From contig CAZNTX010000034.1 in the NCBI GenBank assembly GCA_964576075.1, forward strand, positions 1 to 36,266: a stretch of DNA of 36,266 nt, written 5' to 3'. Source of the DNA: Thermohalobaculum sp964576075 (GTDB lineage: Bacteria; Pseudomonadota; Alphaproteobacteria; Rhodobacterales; Rhodobacteraceae). A model generated the notes under the pieces. That model was not told where the DNA came from and did no database searches. It worked only from the letters and a program-made list of their open reading frames with translations. A program made the position numbers and the translations under genes. This document shows, piece by piece, positions 26,321 through 34,172 of this stretch (positions are counted from its first letter, which is position 1; every line of letters begins with the position of its first letter).

Positions 26321-26938
26321 ATGGCGCGCAAGGTTCTGGTCGGTCTCGCGGTCGTGCTCGCGCTGTGCGCGCCGGCCGCCGCTCAGGAGGCGGCGGAGGC
26401 CGAGGGGGCGGAGGTCTATCTCCTGCGCTCGGGCGACGTGGTCGAAGTCTCCGTGCTCGAGGACGGCTCGCTCAACCGGCAGGTCCTGATCCGCCCGGAC
26501 GGCAAGATCTCGCTCCCCATCGCCGGCACGCTCACCGCCGAGGGCGTCAGCCCCGAGGAGCTGCAGGCCCGCATCCGCAGCGCCCTCGCCGCCGATTTCC
26601 GCGAGGCGCCGACGGTGACGGTCTCGCTCGTGCGCTCCACCGCGCCGCCCGAGGAGGAGGTCGACGCGGTCGAGATCTACGTCATCGGCCAGGTCGGCGC
26701 GCCGGGCCGCATCCAGTTGCTCGAGCCGATCGACGTGCTCCAGGCGCTCGCCATCGCGGGCGGCCCCGGCATCTTCGCCGCCACCGAGCGGATCCAGATC
26801 CGGCGGCGCGACGAGAACGGCGGCGAGACGGTGACGCTGTTCGACTACACGGCCGTGGAGGAGGGAAGCGGGATCGCGCTCCAGATGGTCGGCGACGGCG
26901 ACGTCATCGTCGTCCCGGAGCGCGGGCTGTTCGAGTAA
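26321..26938 (+). CDS. Wza-type polysaccharide export protein (short, single SLBB)
   Basis: This 205-residue secreted protein has a Sec signal peptide (MARKVLVGLAVVLALCAPAAAQ). It lacks a lipobox, because the Cys at about 16 is not followed by a cleavage-type context. The Poly_export domain (about 32-110) includes LRSGDVVEVSVLEDGSLNRQ, LIRPDGKISLPIAGTLTAEG and a region ending TVTVSLV. One SLBB domain follows (about 122-200), with IYVIGQVGAPGRI, LQALAIAGGPG and GDGDVIVVPERG. Short single-SLBB exporters of about 200 residues are usual in exosortase-linked EPS loci, unlike the 380-residue Wza of E. coli. It probably works with the beta-barrel encoded 10 bases downstream. Confidence 0.85.
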   Translation: MARKVLVGLAVVLALCAPAAAQEAAEAEGAEVYLLRSGDVVEVSVLEDGSLNRQVLIRPDGKISLPIAGTLTAEGVSPEELQARIRSALAADFREAPTVTVSLVRSTAPPEEEVDAVEIYVIGQVGAPGRIQLLEPIDVLQALAIAGGPGIFAATERIQIRRRDENGGETVTLFDYTAVEEGSGIALQMVGDGDVIVVPERGLFE

Positions 26939-26948
26939 GGCCGGGCAG

Positions 26949-28193
26949 GTGCGGGCGCTCCTCACAGGCGGCGCGGCAGCGCTCATCGCCCTCGCCGCGC
27001 CCGCCCCGGCCGCCGATTGGAGCCTGAACGGCTCCTTTTCCCAAAGCTTTTCCGGGATCTTCAACCCCGATCTCGAGTCGGAGAGCGAAGGCCTCGCCTA
27101 CGGCACGACCACCACTCTCGGCTTCACCCTCGGCGCGCGCACCCGGCGCACCGTCTGGTCGCTCTCCACCGGCGGCACCTTCCGCGCCTTCGGCGGCCCC
27201 GGAGCGGACGACGACCTGACCCGCCCGGACCCCAATTTGCGCGGCGCGGTGAGCTATCGCGGCCAGCGCTTCAACATGGGCGCCAATTTCTCCTACTCGC
27301 GCGGGTCGACGACCTTCCTCACCCTCGTGCCGATCTCGCTCGAGCCGCCCGAGGACGACGTGATCGACCCCGACGATCCCGATCTCCTGCCCGACCAGGT
27401 TCTGTTCGAGCGCGGCGTCGTGCGCACCTCCGTGGCCACGGGTGTCAGCGCGAGCTATCGGCTGAGCCTGCGCAACACGCTCACCACCTCCTTCAATGCG
27501 GGGCTCCTGCGCTATTCCGGCGACGACGAGAGCCGCTTCACGCCGACCGACAGCCTCGGGATGCGCCTCGGCTGGTCGCACCGGCTGTCCCAGATCAGTT
27601 CGCTCAACGTCAACACGGCGCTTCGGCGCTTCACCGCCGACGACGGCGCCGACACGCGGACCTGGACGCTTTCGACAACCGTCGGTTACGCGACGCAGGT
27701 CGACCCGAACACCAGCCTCTCCGCAGATGTCGGCCTCAGCTATTTCGACCGGGACCGCACGCTCTTCGGCCTCGGCGGCCTCGCCCGGCGCAGCGAGAAC
27801 TCGGTCGCCTTCACCGGGGGCGTGAGCACCACCTTCCGCCAGCCCGGCGCCGCCGCCTTCTCGCTCTTCGCCAATCAGAGCATCCGCCCCTCCGGCGTCG
27901 ATGGCGATGTCGAAAACGTGACCTCCTTCGGCGCCTCCTACAACCAGGCGCTCACCCCTGTCGCGGGCTTCTCCGTGGTCGCGCAGCATTCGCTCGGCAA
28001 CGCCTTCGGGTTCGACGAGGAAGAGGAGCTGACGCAATCCTTCGTCTTCGCGCCCCGGCTGAGCTACCGCTTGTCGCCGGACTGGTCCGCGGCCCTCGGC
28101 TACTCCTTTCGGTTGAGCGACGACGAGGACGGCCTCGGCATCGGCAACAGCGTGTTTCTGAGCTTTTCCAGGGGCATCGCGATCTATCCTTGA
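26949..28193 (+). CDS. Predicted outer-membrane beta-barrel protein
   Basis: This 414-residue protein starts at GTG 26949, with a signal peptide MRALLTGGAAALIALAAPAPAADW. It shows many alternating polar/hydrophobic strands (SLNGSFSQSFSGIF, TTTLGFTLGARTRRTVWSLS, YRLSLRNTLTTSFNAGLL, WSAALGYSFRL), typical of a porin-like barrel of about 16-20 strands. Exosortase EPS loci normally encode such a barrel next to the short Wza protein, and the pair may replace the helical pore of full-length Wza. The last residues (FLSFSRGIAIYP) end in proline instead of the usual terminal aromatic. The start codon is uncertain because the RBS is weak, but the signal peptide fits well. The barrel call rests on strand pattern and context. 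Confidence 0.75.
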   Translation: MRALLTGGAAALIALAAPAPAADWSLNGSFSQSFSGIFNPDLESESEGLAYGTTTTLGFTLGARTRRTVWSLSTGGTFRAFGGPGADDDLTRPDPNLRGAVSYRGQRFNMGANFSYSRGSTTFLTLVPISLEPPEDDVIDPDDPDLLPDQVLFERGVVRTSVATGVSASYRLSLRNTLTTSFNAGLLRYSGDDESRFTPTDSLGMRLGWSHRLSQISSLNVNTALRRFTADDGADTRTWTLSTTVGYATQVDPNTSLSADVGLSYFDRDRTLFGLGGLARRSENSVAFTGGVSTTFRQPGAAAFSLFANQSIRPSGVDGDVENVTSFGASYNQALTPVAGFSVVAQHSLGNAFGFDEEEELTQSFVFAPRLSYRLSPDWSAALGYSFRLSDDEDGLGIGNSVFLSFSRGIAIYP

Positions 28194-28227
28194 CCTTGGA
28201 TCATGCCCGGGGATGGCCATTGCGGCT

Positions 28228-28256
28228 TTGCGTCCGGCCGCCGTTTCGCGTATTGA
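28228..28256 (+). promoter_or_regulatory. Candidate sigma-70 promoter for the sugar transferase gene
   Basis: TTGCGT (28228-28233) and TATTGA (28251-28256) have a 17-base spacer in the gap after the beta-barrel gene. If real, transcription would start near 28263, which excludes the upstream GTG at 28257 and supports GTG 28311 as the start. Confidence 0.4.
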
Positions 28257-28310
28257 GTGCCTGCCGGCCGGGGTGCGTCCCGCGCCGGGAAGCCGGGTGG
28301 GCGCTGTAAG

Positions 28311-29750
28311 GTGACGACGGACACGGATCATGTTGCGGGGGCCGAAGCTCGCGGCTATCAGCGGTCGGCCTCCTTCCTGTCCGAAGTCGTCGGGCTCGTC
28401 GACGTCGCCCTGATCCTCGCGGCCGCCGCGATCCCCTATTTCGGCTACGTCACCTATAATGCGGTGCTCGTGGAGTATTACATCTTCTGCGTCGGCTTCG
28501 TCACGACGACGACGATCCTCATGCTCTCTCGCTCCGGCATGTACGAGCCTCTCGCCCTCGTCCGCCCGGTCAGCAAGTCGGATCTCGTCATCGTCTCGGT
28601 CGTCTCGGCTTTCCTGTTCTTCCTCACCATCGCGTTTTCGCTCAAGGTCTCCGATCTCTACTCGCGGATCTGGATCTATACGTTCGCCGGCCTGTCGGTG
28701 ACCTTTCTGCTCATCGGTCGCATCGCGGTCGGACAGGCATTGCGGCGGCTCGATGCGCGCCGGGTGATCGGGCGGAACCTCGTCGTGCTCGGCAGCGGGG
28801 CGGAGGCGGAGCGCTTCCTCGAAGCGTTCCAGCGCAAGCGGCCCTGCCTCGCCGACGTGGTGGCCGTGTTCGGCCCGACAGACGGCGCAGGCGGCGAGGT
28901 CGCGGGCCACCGTATCCGCGGCGGGGCCGCGGCGCTGGTGGCTTATGCCCGCTCCAACCGGGTGGACGACATCGTGATCGCGATGCCGCTCAACGCCGAC
29001 GGCCCTCTGCAAGAAACGCTCGAGGCGCTGAAGGAGTTGCCGGTCAACGTCTATGTCGCCAGCCAGCTTCTCGACTACGAGCTCCGCTTCAAGCCGGCTT
29101 TCGGCTATCCCCGCGAACTGCCGCTGTTCGAGGTGGTGCAGCGCCCGATCTCGGGATGGAATGCGCTCCTGAAAAACCTCGAGGACTATGTTCTCGCCAC
29201 GCTTCTTCTGCTCATTCTCTCGCCCTTGCTGATCCTCATCGCGTTGGCGATCAAGATCGACAGTCCGGGTCCGGTGTTTTTCATGCAGCCGAGGCTCGGT
29301 TTCAATAACAAGGAGTTCCGGATCTACAAGTTCCGCTCCATGTATCACCGGAAGATTCCGGAGGCGCGCGTCAAGCAGGCGACCAAGGGCGACCCTCGCG
29401 TGACCCGGGTCGGCCGCTTCATCCGCCGCACCTCGCTCGACGAATTGCCCCAGCTTCTCAATGTGTTGAACGGCACGATGTCGCTCGTCGGTCCCCGCCC
29501 CCACGCGCTCAGCCACAACGAGGACTACGGCCGGCGCATTCGCGGCTATTTCGCCCGCCACAAGGTGAAGCCCGGCATCACCGGCTGGGCCCAGGTCAAC
29601 AATCTCCGCGGCGAGACGGAGACGCTCGACAAGATGCAGGCCCGCGTCGAGTATGACATCTATTATGCCGAAAACTGGTCGCTTCTGTTCGATCTTCGCA
29701 TCCTGATCATGACGGTTTTCGTCGTGCTGTTCCAGAAAACGGCCTATTGA
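28311..29750 (+). CDS. Polyprenyl-phosphate sugar-1-phosphate transferase (EPS initiation)
   Basis: This 479-residue inner-membrane enzyme is of the WbaP/WcaJ type and would transfer a sugar phosphate to undecaprenyl phosphate to start polymer assembly. Four N-terminal helices (about 20-130) are followed by a cytosolic nucleotide-binding-like region (LVVLGSGAEAERFLEAF; GGAAALVAYARSNRVDDIVI). A re-entrant helix (LLLLILSPLLILIALAI) then leads to the catalytic core with KIDSPGPVFFMQPRLGFNN, YKFRSMY, RRTSLDELPQLLNVLNG (Asp377-Glu378), MSLVGPRPHA and KPGITGWAQVNNLRGE. The start is GTG 28311, since no ATG is in frame nearby. GTG 28257 would add 18 Gly/Arg-rich residues. The first sugar (glucose or galactose) cannot be told. 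It is the only glycosyl-transferring enzyme visible in the locus. Confidence 0.88.
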   Translation: MTTDTDHVAGAEARGYQRSASFLSEVVGLVDVALILAAAAIPYFGYVTYNAVLVEYYIFCVGFVTTTTILMLSRSGMYEPLALVRPVSKSDLVIVSVVSAFLFFLTIAFSLKVSDLYSRIWIYTFAGLSVTFLLIGRIAVGQALRRLDARRVIGRNLVVLGSGAEAERFLEAFQRKRPCLADVVAVFGPTDGAGGEVAGHRIRGGAAALVAYARSNRVDDIVIAMPLNADGPLQETLEALKELPVNVYVASQLLDYELRFKPAFGYPRELPLFEVVQRPISGWNALLKNLEDYVLATLLLLILSPLLILIALAIKIDSPGPVFFMQPRLGFNNKEFRIYKFRSMYHRKIPEARVKQATKGDPRVTRVGRFIRRTSLDELPQLLNVLNGTMSLVGPRPHALSHNEDYGRRIRGYFARHKVKPGITGWAQVNNLRGETETLDKMQARVEYDIYYAENWSLLFDLRILIMTVFVVLFQKTAY

Positions 29751-29799
29751 GGGTGGCACGTTAAGGGTTCGGAAAGGGGTGGCGCGCGAGAGTGACGCC

Positions 29800-30165
29800 A
29801 TGCTGCCGCACCCGCTCAGATTGCTCGTCGCCGCCTATGGGGCCTCTCTGGCCGCCGCGCTCGCGCTCCATCTCGGGGCGGGGGTCGGGCCGGTTTGGGT
29901 CGCACTCGTCGCCTGGCTGCTCGGGCCGGTGCTCGTCTGGGCGTTTCCGCAGGCGCCGGTGATCGGCCGGGCCTTCCTGCGCCCCGACCCGCAGGTGGAG
30001 GACACACGGGCGGAGGCCGCCGCCATCCGCGCCTGGATCGCCGAGGAGGAGGAGCTGCGCCGCTGGGAGGCCGATCTCGCGGCGGAGGCCGCCGTGCGAG
30101 AGGCGGAGCGCCAGCCCGCGGCCGCGGGGGCTGCCGCCCGCGAAGCGCCCTCCGCGGGAGCCTGA
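29800..30165 (+). CDS. Small membrane protein, unknown function
   Basis: This 121-residue protein has two hydrophobic helices (PLRLLVAAYGASLAAALAL and VGPVWVALVAWLLGPVLVWAF) followed by a cytoplasmic, Ala/Glu-rich, helical tail (EAAAIRAWIAEEEELRRWEADL) that could form a coiled coil. It starts 49 bases after the sugar transferase. In-frame GTG 29779 is an alternative start. I prefer ATG 29800 because the GTG overlaps the only good purine-rich RBS stretch. No family is recognised. Same strand and close spacing suggest it is the last gene of the EPS locus. Confidence 0.6.
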   Translation: MLPHPLRLLVAAYGASLAAALALHLGAGVGPVWVALVAWLLGPVLVWAFPQAPVIGRAFLRPDPQVEDTRAEAAAIRAWIAEEEELRRWEADLAAEAAVREAERQPAAAGAAAREAPSAGA

Positions 30166-30387
30166 GTGCCTCGAGCATCGGGCAGCGCCTCGCGGTTCCG
30201 TTGGGATCTGGGCGCGCGCCTCGGTGCTCCTCCCGGCACCGGACGTCTCTCTCCGCGACGGTCGGAGCCCTGGTGCGTCCCTCCCCCGGGATGGGGGCGC
30301 CCCCTCGCCGCCCATGGGAGAACGGGCGCGCGCCCGGCCACCCCCGTCGTCGGCAGGCAGCGGGGAGGCGCGCCGCGGCGGGCGCCC
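30166..30387. other. Convergent intergenic region between EPS locus and kinase gene
   Basis: This 222-base gap between converging genes is extremely GC-rich. It contains perfect palindromes GGGGGCGCCCCC (30293-30304) and CGGGCGCGCGCCCG (30323-30336), and a 6-bp hairpin CGGTGC/GCACCG (30222-30241). None has a T tract, so no intrinsic terminator can be named. No credible gene is seen in it. Confidence 0.5.
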
Positions 30388-33300
30388 TCAAGAGCGGTCG
30401 GGATCGAGCAGCGCGTCCTCTGCGGTCCCGGCCCTCGGAGATCCGCCGCGCGACGGGTCGTCTCCCGCCGCCGGGGGCTCGCCGGGGGCCTCCGTCTCCC
30501 CGACGGCCTCGGGCGGATCGGGGGCAGTGGCGCCTGCCTTGGCCGCCCCGGCGACGGGACCGTCGCGCGCGGGGAGCGCGCCGGTCGGCTTGGCCGGGGC
30601 GGCGCGCGCGGAGGGCGGCCCGGCCGCGGGCGCCTCCCTGGGGGACCCGGACATGGGCGGGGCGTCGGCCTCTTCCCCCCTCCCGTCCGGTTGGGAGACT
30701 GCGGGCTGCGGTCTCCCCTCTGACGGGGCGGAGGCGTCGGCGGGCGCGGCAGCGTCCGTCATCGGGGGTGCAGGCTGGGGGGCGGCGACCCGCGGGAGGC
30801 GGACGCGGAAGAAGCCCGACTGGTCCGGGTTGAACACCACCGTCAGGTCGCCCCCCATCCGGCGGATCGCGGCGCGGCTGATCGGCAGGCCGAGGCCCGC
30901 GCCCTGGCTGCCCCCGGAGCGCCGACCGCGGACGAATTTGGAGAAGATCGTCTCCGCCTCCTCCCGCGTCACGCCCCCGCCGTTGTCGATGACGTCGAGG
31001 CAGAGCGACTTGCCGTCCACCTCCCAGGCGACGCGCAGATGCGGCTCGGGGGCGGTGTTGTATTTGATCGCATTGCTGAGAAGGTTGATCAGCACCTGCC
31101 GCAGCCGATCGGGATTGGCGAGCACCTGATGGCCGGCGAGCGTCGCATGGGGGCGGATCTCGACGCCGGCCTCCTCGGCCACCGGGCGCAGCGTCTCGAT
31201 CGCGCCGGAGACCGCGTCCTCGGCATCGACGATCTCGATCGGCATCTCCGCGGTGCCGCTCTCGAGGCGGTTGATGTCCAGGATCTCGTTCAGGAGGCGG
31301 GTGAGGCGCTGGCTCTCCTCGTGGATGATCTCGACGAAGCGGCGGGCGGTGTCGCGGTCGAGCTCGGTCTCCATCAGCAGGATCTCGGAGAAGGAGCGGA
31401 TCGAGGTCATCGGCGTGCGCAGCTCGTGGCTGACATGGGAGAGGAAGTCGTCCTTCTGCGCATCGAGGGCGCGCAGCCGCGTGTTGGCCTCGCGAAGCTC
31501 GACGGCGGTGCGCTCAAGCTCGGCGGTCTTGTCGGCGAGGCGGAGCGAAGTCTGCAACAGGCGCTGGGTCTCGTCGGCGATGTCCATGAGTTCGGTGAGG
31601 GAGATCGCGCCGGCGCCCGCCGCCCGGCTCACCATGGCATGCGCCGAGGCCGCGCCGACGGAGCCTGCGAGCTCGCGCTCGAGCCGGGCGATCACCGCGT
31701 CGGTCGGGCGCGGCAGGCCAGAGCCGAGCCCCTGCCCCCGCGCCATCTCCTCGAAGAGCCGGCGCGCGGGCTCGGCGCCGAGGATCCGCTGGGCGAGGAC
31801 GAAGAGGTCCTCCGCAGGCGCCGAGCGCTGGATGTAGGGGGTCGCGCCGCGCCCGGCGGTGCGGAAGACGTCGACGAAGAGCGCCCCCTGCACCTGCTCG
31901 AGGGGGCGCGGCCGGGTGAGCTGGCTCACGACCACGAAGAGGAGCGCGTTGGCCCCGAGCGACCAGAGAAGCGCGTGGATCAGCGGGTCCCCCGCATCCA
32001 CGCCGAAGAGCGCCTGCGGGCGCAGCCAGCCGATCCCCCAGGGCCCCTCGGCGAGCACCGAGGCGGGGAGCACCGCCGCGCCCCCGAAGCTCGGCAGGAA
32101 CAGCGTGTAGCCCCAGAGCGCCGCCCCCGCCGCGAGGCCCGCGAGCGCGCCGGCCCGCGTCGCGCCGCGCCAATAGAGCGCGCCGAGGAGCGCGGGCAGC
32201 ACCTGCGCGATCCCGGCGAAGGCGATGAGGCCCATGGCGGCGAGGCTCTCCGACCCCCCCGCCGCGAGGAAATAGAGAAAGCCGAGGCCGAGCACGCCCC
32301 CGATGCAGACCCGCCGGCTGACCAGCAGAAGCTCGCGCACATCCCCCGAGATCGCCCCCTGCGGGTCGTAGTAGCGCAGCGCGATCGGCATCACGATGTG
32401 GTTCGACACCATGGTGGCGAGCGCGATGGCCGCTACGATCACCATGGAGGTCGCCGAGGAGAAGCCGCCGATGAAGGCGAGCAGCGCCAGCTCCTCCTGC
32501 CCCGCCGCCATCGGGACGGTGAGCATGAACATGTCCGGATTGTCCCCCGCCCCGGTCACCAGCCCCGCGATCGCGATCGGAAGGACGAAGAGGCACATCA
32601 GGAAGAGATAGAGCGGGAACATCCAGGAGGCGGTGGCGAGATGGCGCTCGTCGGCGTTCTCGACCACGGTCACCTGGAACTGGCGCGGCAGGCAGAGGAT
32701 CGCGGTCGCCGAGAGGAAGGTGAGCGCGGCCCAGCGCGGGCCGAAGACCTCGTCGGGGTCGATCATCCCCTCGGGCATTTGCGCGAAGGTCTCGCCTACG
32801 CCCCCCATCACCCAGAAGGTCACGAAGGCGCCGACGGCGAGGAGGGCTGCGAGCTTCACCAGCGCCTCGAGCGCGATGGCGACGACCACGCCCGTGTGCC
32901 GCTCGTTGGCGTCGATCGAGCGGGTGCCGAAGAGGATGGTGAAGGCCGCCATGCCGACCGCGACCCAGAAGGCCGTGCGCGTCTGGTTCCCCTCCCCCGC
33001 CACCACCTCGTAGGACAGCGCGACCGACTGGAGCTGGAGCGCGATATAGGGGGTGGTGGCGACCACCGCGAGGCCCGTGACCATCACCGCGAGCGCCGGG
33101 GACTTGCCGTAGCGCGAGGAGAGGAGATCGGCGATCGAGGTGATCCGGTGCGCCCGCCCGATGGCCACGAGCTTGCGCAGGAGCCACCACCAGCCGACGA
33201 AGACGAGCGTCGGCCCGAGATAGATCGTGAGGAATTCGAGCCCGCCCCGCGCCGCCGAGCCCACCGCGCCGTAGAAGGTCCAGGAGGTGCAGTAGACCGA

Positions 33301-33441
33301 GATCGAGAGGGTGTAGACCAGCGGCGACTGCAGCCAGCCCATCTTCCCCGCCCGGGCGCGTGCGTCCCCGATCCAGGCGACGGCGAACAGCACGACGACA
33401 TAGCCGAGGCAGATCAGCAGCAGGAAGTCGGCCGAGATCAT
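30388..33441 (-). CDS. Sensor histidine kinase with sodium/solute-symporter domain
   Basis: This 1017-residue protein has an N-terminal SSS/SLC5-like transporter domain (about 1-500, some 12-13 helices, with YCTSWTFYGAVGSAARGG and SSRYGKSPALAVM). A helical linker follows (about 560-660, coiled-coil LRLADKTAELERTAVELREAN). The DHp domain has His672 in SHVSHELRTPM, then a HATPase domain with INLLSNAIKYN, DNGGGV and GSQGAGLGLPISR (around 735-880). The final 138 residues are Pro/Ala/Gly-rich and probably disordered. The architecture is that of CbrA-like kinases, in which a transporter-like domain senses or carries a nutrient. The response regulator encoded two genes upstream is the obvious partner. 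The ligand is unknown. Confidence 0.88.
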   Translation of the reverse strand: MISADFLLLICLGYVVVLFAVAWIGDARARAGKMGWLQSPLVYTLSISVYCTSWTFYGAVGSAARGGLEFLTIYLGPTLVFVGWWWLLRKLVAIGRAHRITSIADLLSSRYGKSPALAVMVTGLAVVATTPYIALQLQSVALSYEVVAGEGNQTRTAFWVAVGMAAFTILFGTRSIDANERHTGVVVAIALEALVKLAALLAVGAFVTFWVMGGVGETFAQMPEGMIDPDEVFGPRWAALTFLSATAILCLPRQFQVTVVENADERHLATASWMFPLYLFLMCLFVLPIAIAGLVTGAGDNPDMFMLTVPMAAGQEELALLAFIGGFSSATSMVIVAAIALATMVSNHIVMPIALRYYDPQGAISGDVRELLLVSRRVCIGGVLGLGFLYFLAAGGSESLAAMGLIAFAGIAQVLPALLGALYWRGATRAGALAGLAAGAALWGYTLFLPSFGGAAVLPASVLAEGPWGIGWLRPQALFGVDAGDPLIHALLWSLGANALLFVVVSQLTRPRPLEQVQGALFVDVFRTAGRGATPYIQRSAPAEDLFVLAQRILGAEPARRLFEEMARGQGLGSGLPRPTDAVIARLERELAGSVGAASAHAMVSRAAGAGAISLTELMDIADETQRLLQTSLRLADKTAELERTAVELREANTRLRALDAQKDDFLSHVSHELRTPMTSIRSFSEILLMETELDRDTARRFVEIIHEESQRLTRLLNEILDINRLESGTAEMPIEIVDAEDAVSGAIETLRPVAEEAGVEIRPHATLAGHQVLANPDRLRQVLINLLSNAIKYNTAPEPHLRVAWEVDGKSLCLDVIDNGGGVTREEAETIFSKFVRGRRSGGSQGAGLGLPISRAAIRRMGGDLTVVFNPDQSGFFRVRLPRVAAPQPAPPMTDAAAPADASAPSEGRPQPAVSQPDGRGEEADAPPMSGSPREAPAAGPPSARAAPAKPTGALPARDGPVAGAAKAGATAPDPPEAVGETEAPGEPPAAGDDPSRGGSPRAGTAEDALLDPDRS

Positions 33442-33447
33442 CGCGCC

Positions 33448-33705
33448 TCAGCGCCCGAGCCGCGCGGCGAGGCGCAGCGCGAGCAGGATCAGCCCGGCCC
33501 AGACCGCGAAGACATAGGCGACCACGACGGGCACCCCGAGGATGCGCCGATCGACCGCGAAGAGATCGGCCACCGGCGGCATCAGCAGCACGAGCCCGAC
33601 GAGCGGGAGGAACAGCGCCCCGTCCCGGAGCTTGCGCGCGCGGAGCTGCGCGTCGGGCGTGCTCTCCCCGGGGCCCGGGGGCGCGCTGCCCGGCGGCTCG
33701 CTCAC
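33448..33705 (-). CDS. Small two-helix membrane protein between regulator and kinase
   Basis: GTG at 33705 overlaps the response-regulator stop (GTGA), and the stop lies 6 bases before the kinase start. The 85-residue product has a Pro/Gly-rich N terminus (about 1-18), then ARKLRDGALFLPLVGLVLLMPPV and VVVAYVFAVWAGLILLALRLA, two membrane helices joined by a short DLFAVDRRIL loop. The position directly before a symporter-type kinase, plus size and topology, resemble the small accessory subunits that accompany SSS-family symporters (DUF4212- or DUF485-like), but I cannot claim membership. Translational coupling on both sides argues strongly for a real gene acting with the kinase. Confidence 0.72.
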   Translation of the reverse strand: MSEPPGSAPPGPGESTPDAQLRARKLRDGALFLPLVGLVLLMPPVADLFAVDRRILGVPVVVAYVFAVWAGLILLALRLAARLGR

Positions 33706-34079
33706 GCCGCGCGGCCGCCGGCGAGGCGGGTGACCGTGTCGATCAGATCGGCGTTCGAGAAGGGCTTGGTGATGAAGCAGTCGACCGCGAGCTTCTCCGC
33801 CGCCTCGCGGTCCTCGCGCTGGCCCTTGGCGGTGAGCATCACCACGGGCATGCGGCACAATCGCTCGTCGGCGCGCAGGCGGCGCATGACCTCAAAGCCG
33901 TTCATGCCCGGCAGCATGACGTCGAGGATCAGGATGTCCGGCGGCGCATCGGCCACTCGGTCGAGCACGCAAGGGCCGGTCTCGGCGATCTCCACCGAAA
34001 AGCCCGCCCGCTTCAGAAGAAAGCAGAGCAACTCTATGATATGCGGCTCGTCCTCGGCGAGAAGGACGCGGCTCGTCAT
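33702..34079 (-). CDS. Single-domain response regulator (CheY-like receiver)
   Basis: This 125-residue receiver has no output domain. It has the acidic pair Glu9-Asp10 (LLAEDEPH), phospho-acceptor Asp53 in ILILDVMLPGMNG, Thr in MLTAKGQRED and Lys in FITKPFSN. Being alone, it probably acts by protein contact or as a phosphate shuttle, not by binding DNA. It is the first gene of a three-gene operon with the two-helix protein and the symporter-type kinase. Start ATG 34079 has a GGGGAAA region about 8 bases upstream. Confidence 0.88.
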   Translation of the reverse strand: MTSRVLLAEDEPHIIELLCFLLKRAGFSVEIAETGPCVLDRVADAPPDILILDVMLPGMNGFEVMRRLRADERLCRMPVVMLTAKGQREDREAAEKLAVDCFITKPFSNADLIDTVTRLAGGRAA

Positions 34080-34172
34080 CGGCGTTTCCCCATCGCTTGC
34101 CCGTCTCTTGCGGGCTGATACGGAACTCTAGCCCATCTCTCGGCGGCTGTCTGCCCCGCTTCTCGTCGCGGA

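Noticed and set aside
26904..29801. A 965-codon minus-strand frame opposite the beta-barrel and sugar transferase
   Set aside because: Shadow frame of recognisable genes, with low-complexity composition and no motifs.
30293..30336. Perfect GC palindromes in the convergent gap, considered as terminators or protein sites
   Set aside because: Pure GC palindromes of 12-14 bases with no T tract are expected by chance at this base composition.
31039..34131. A 1030-codon plus-strand frame opposite the kinase
   Set aside because: Antisense to an intact histidine kinase and receiver with all catalytic motifs, and its composition is Arg/Glu/His-rich noise.
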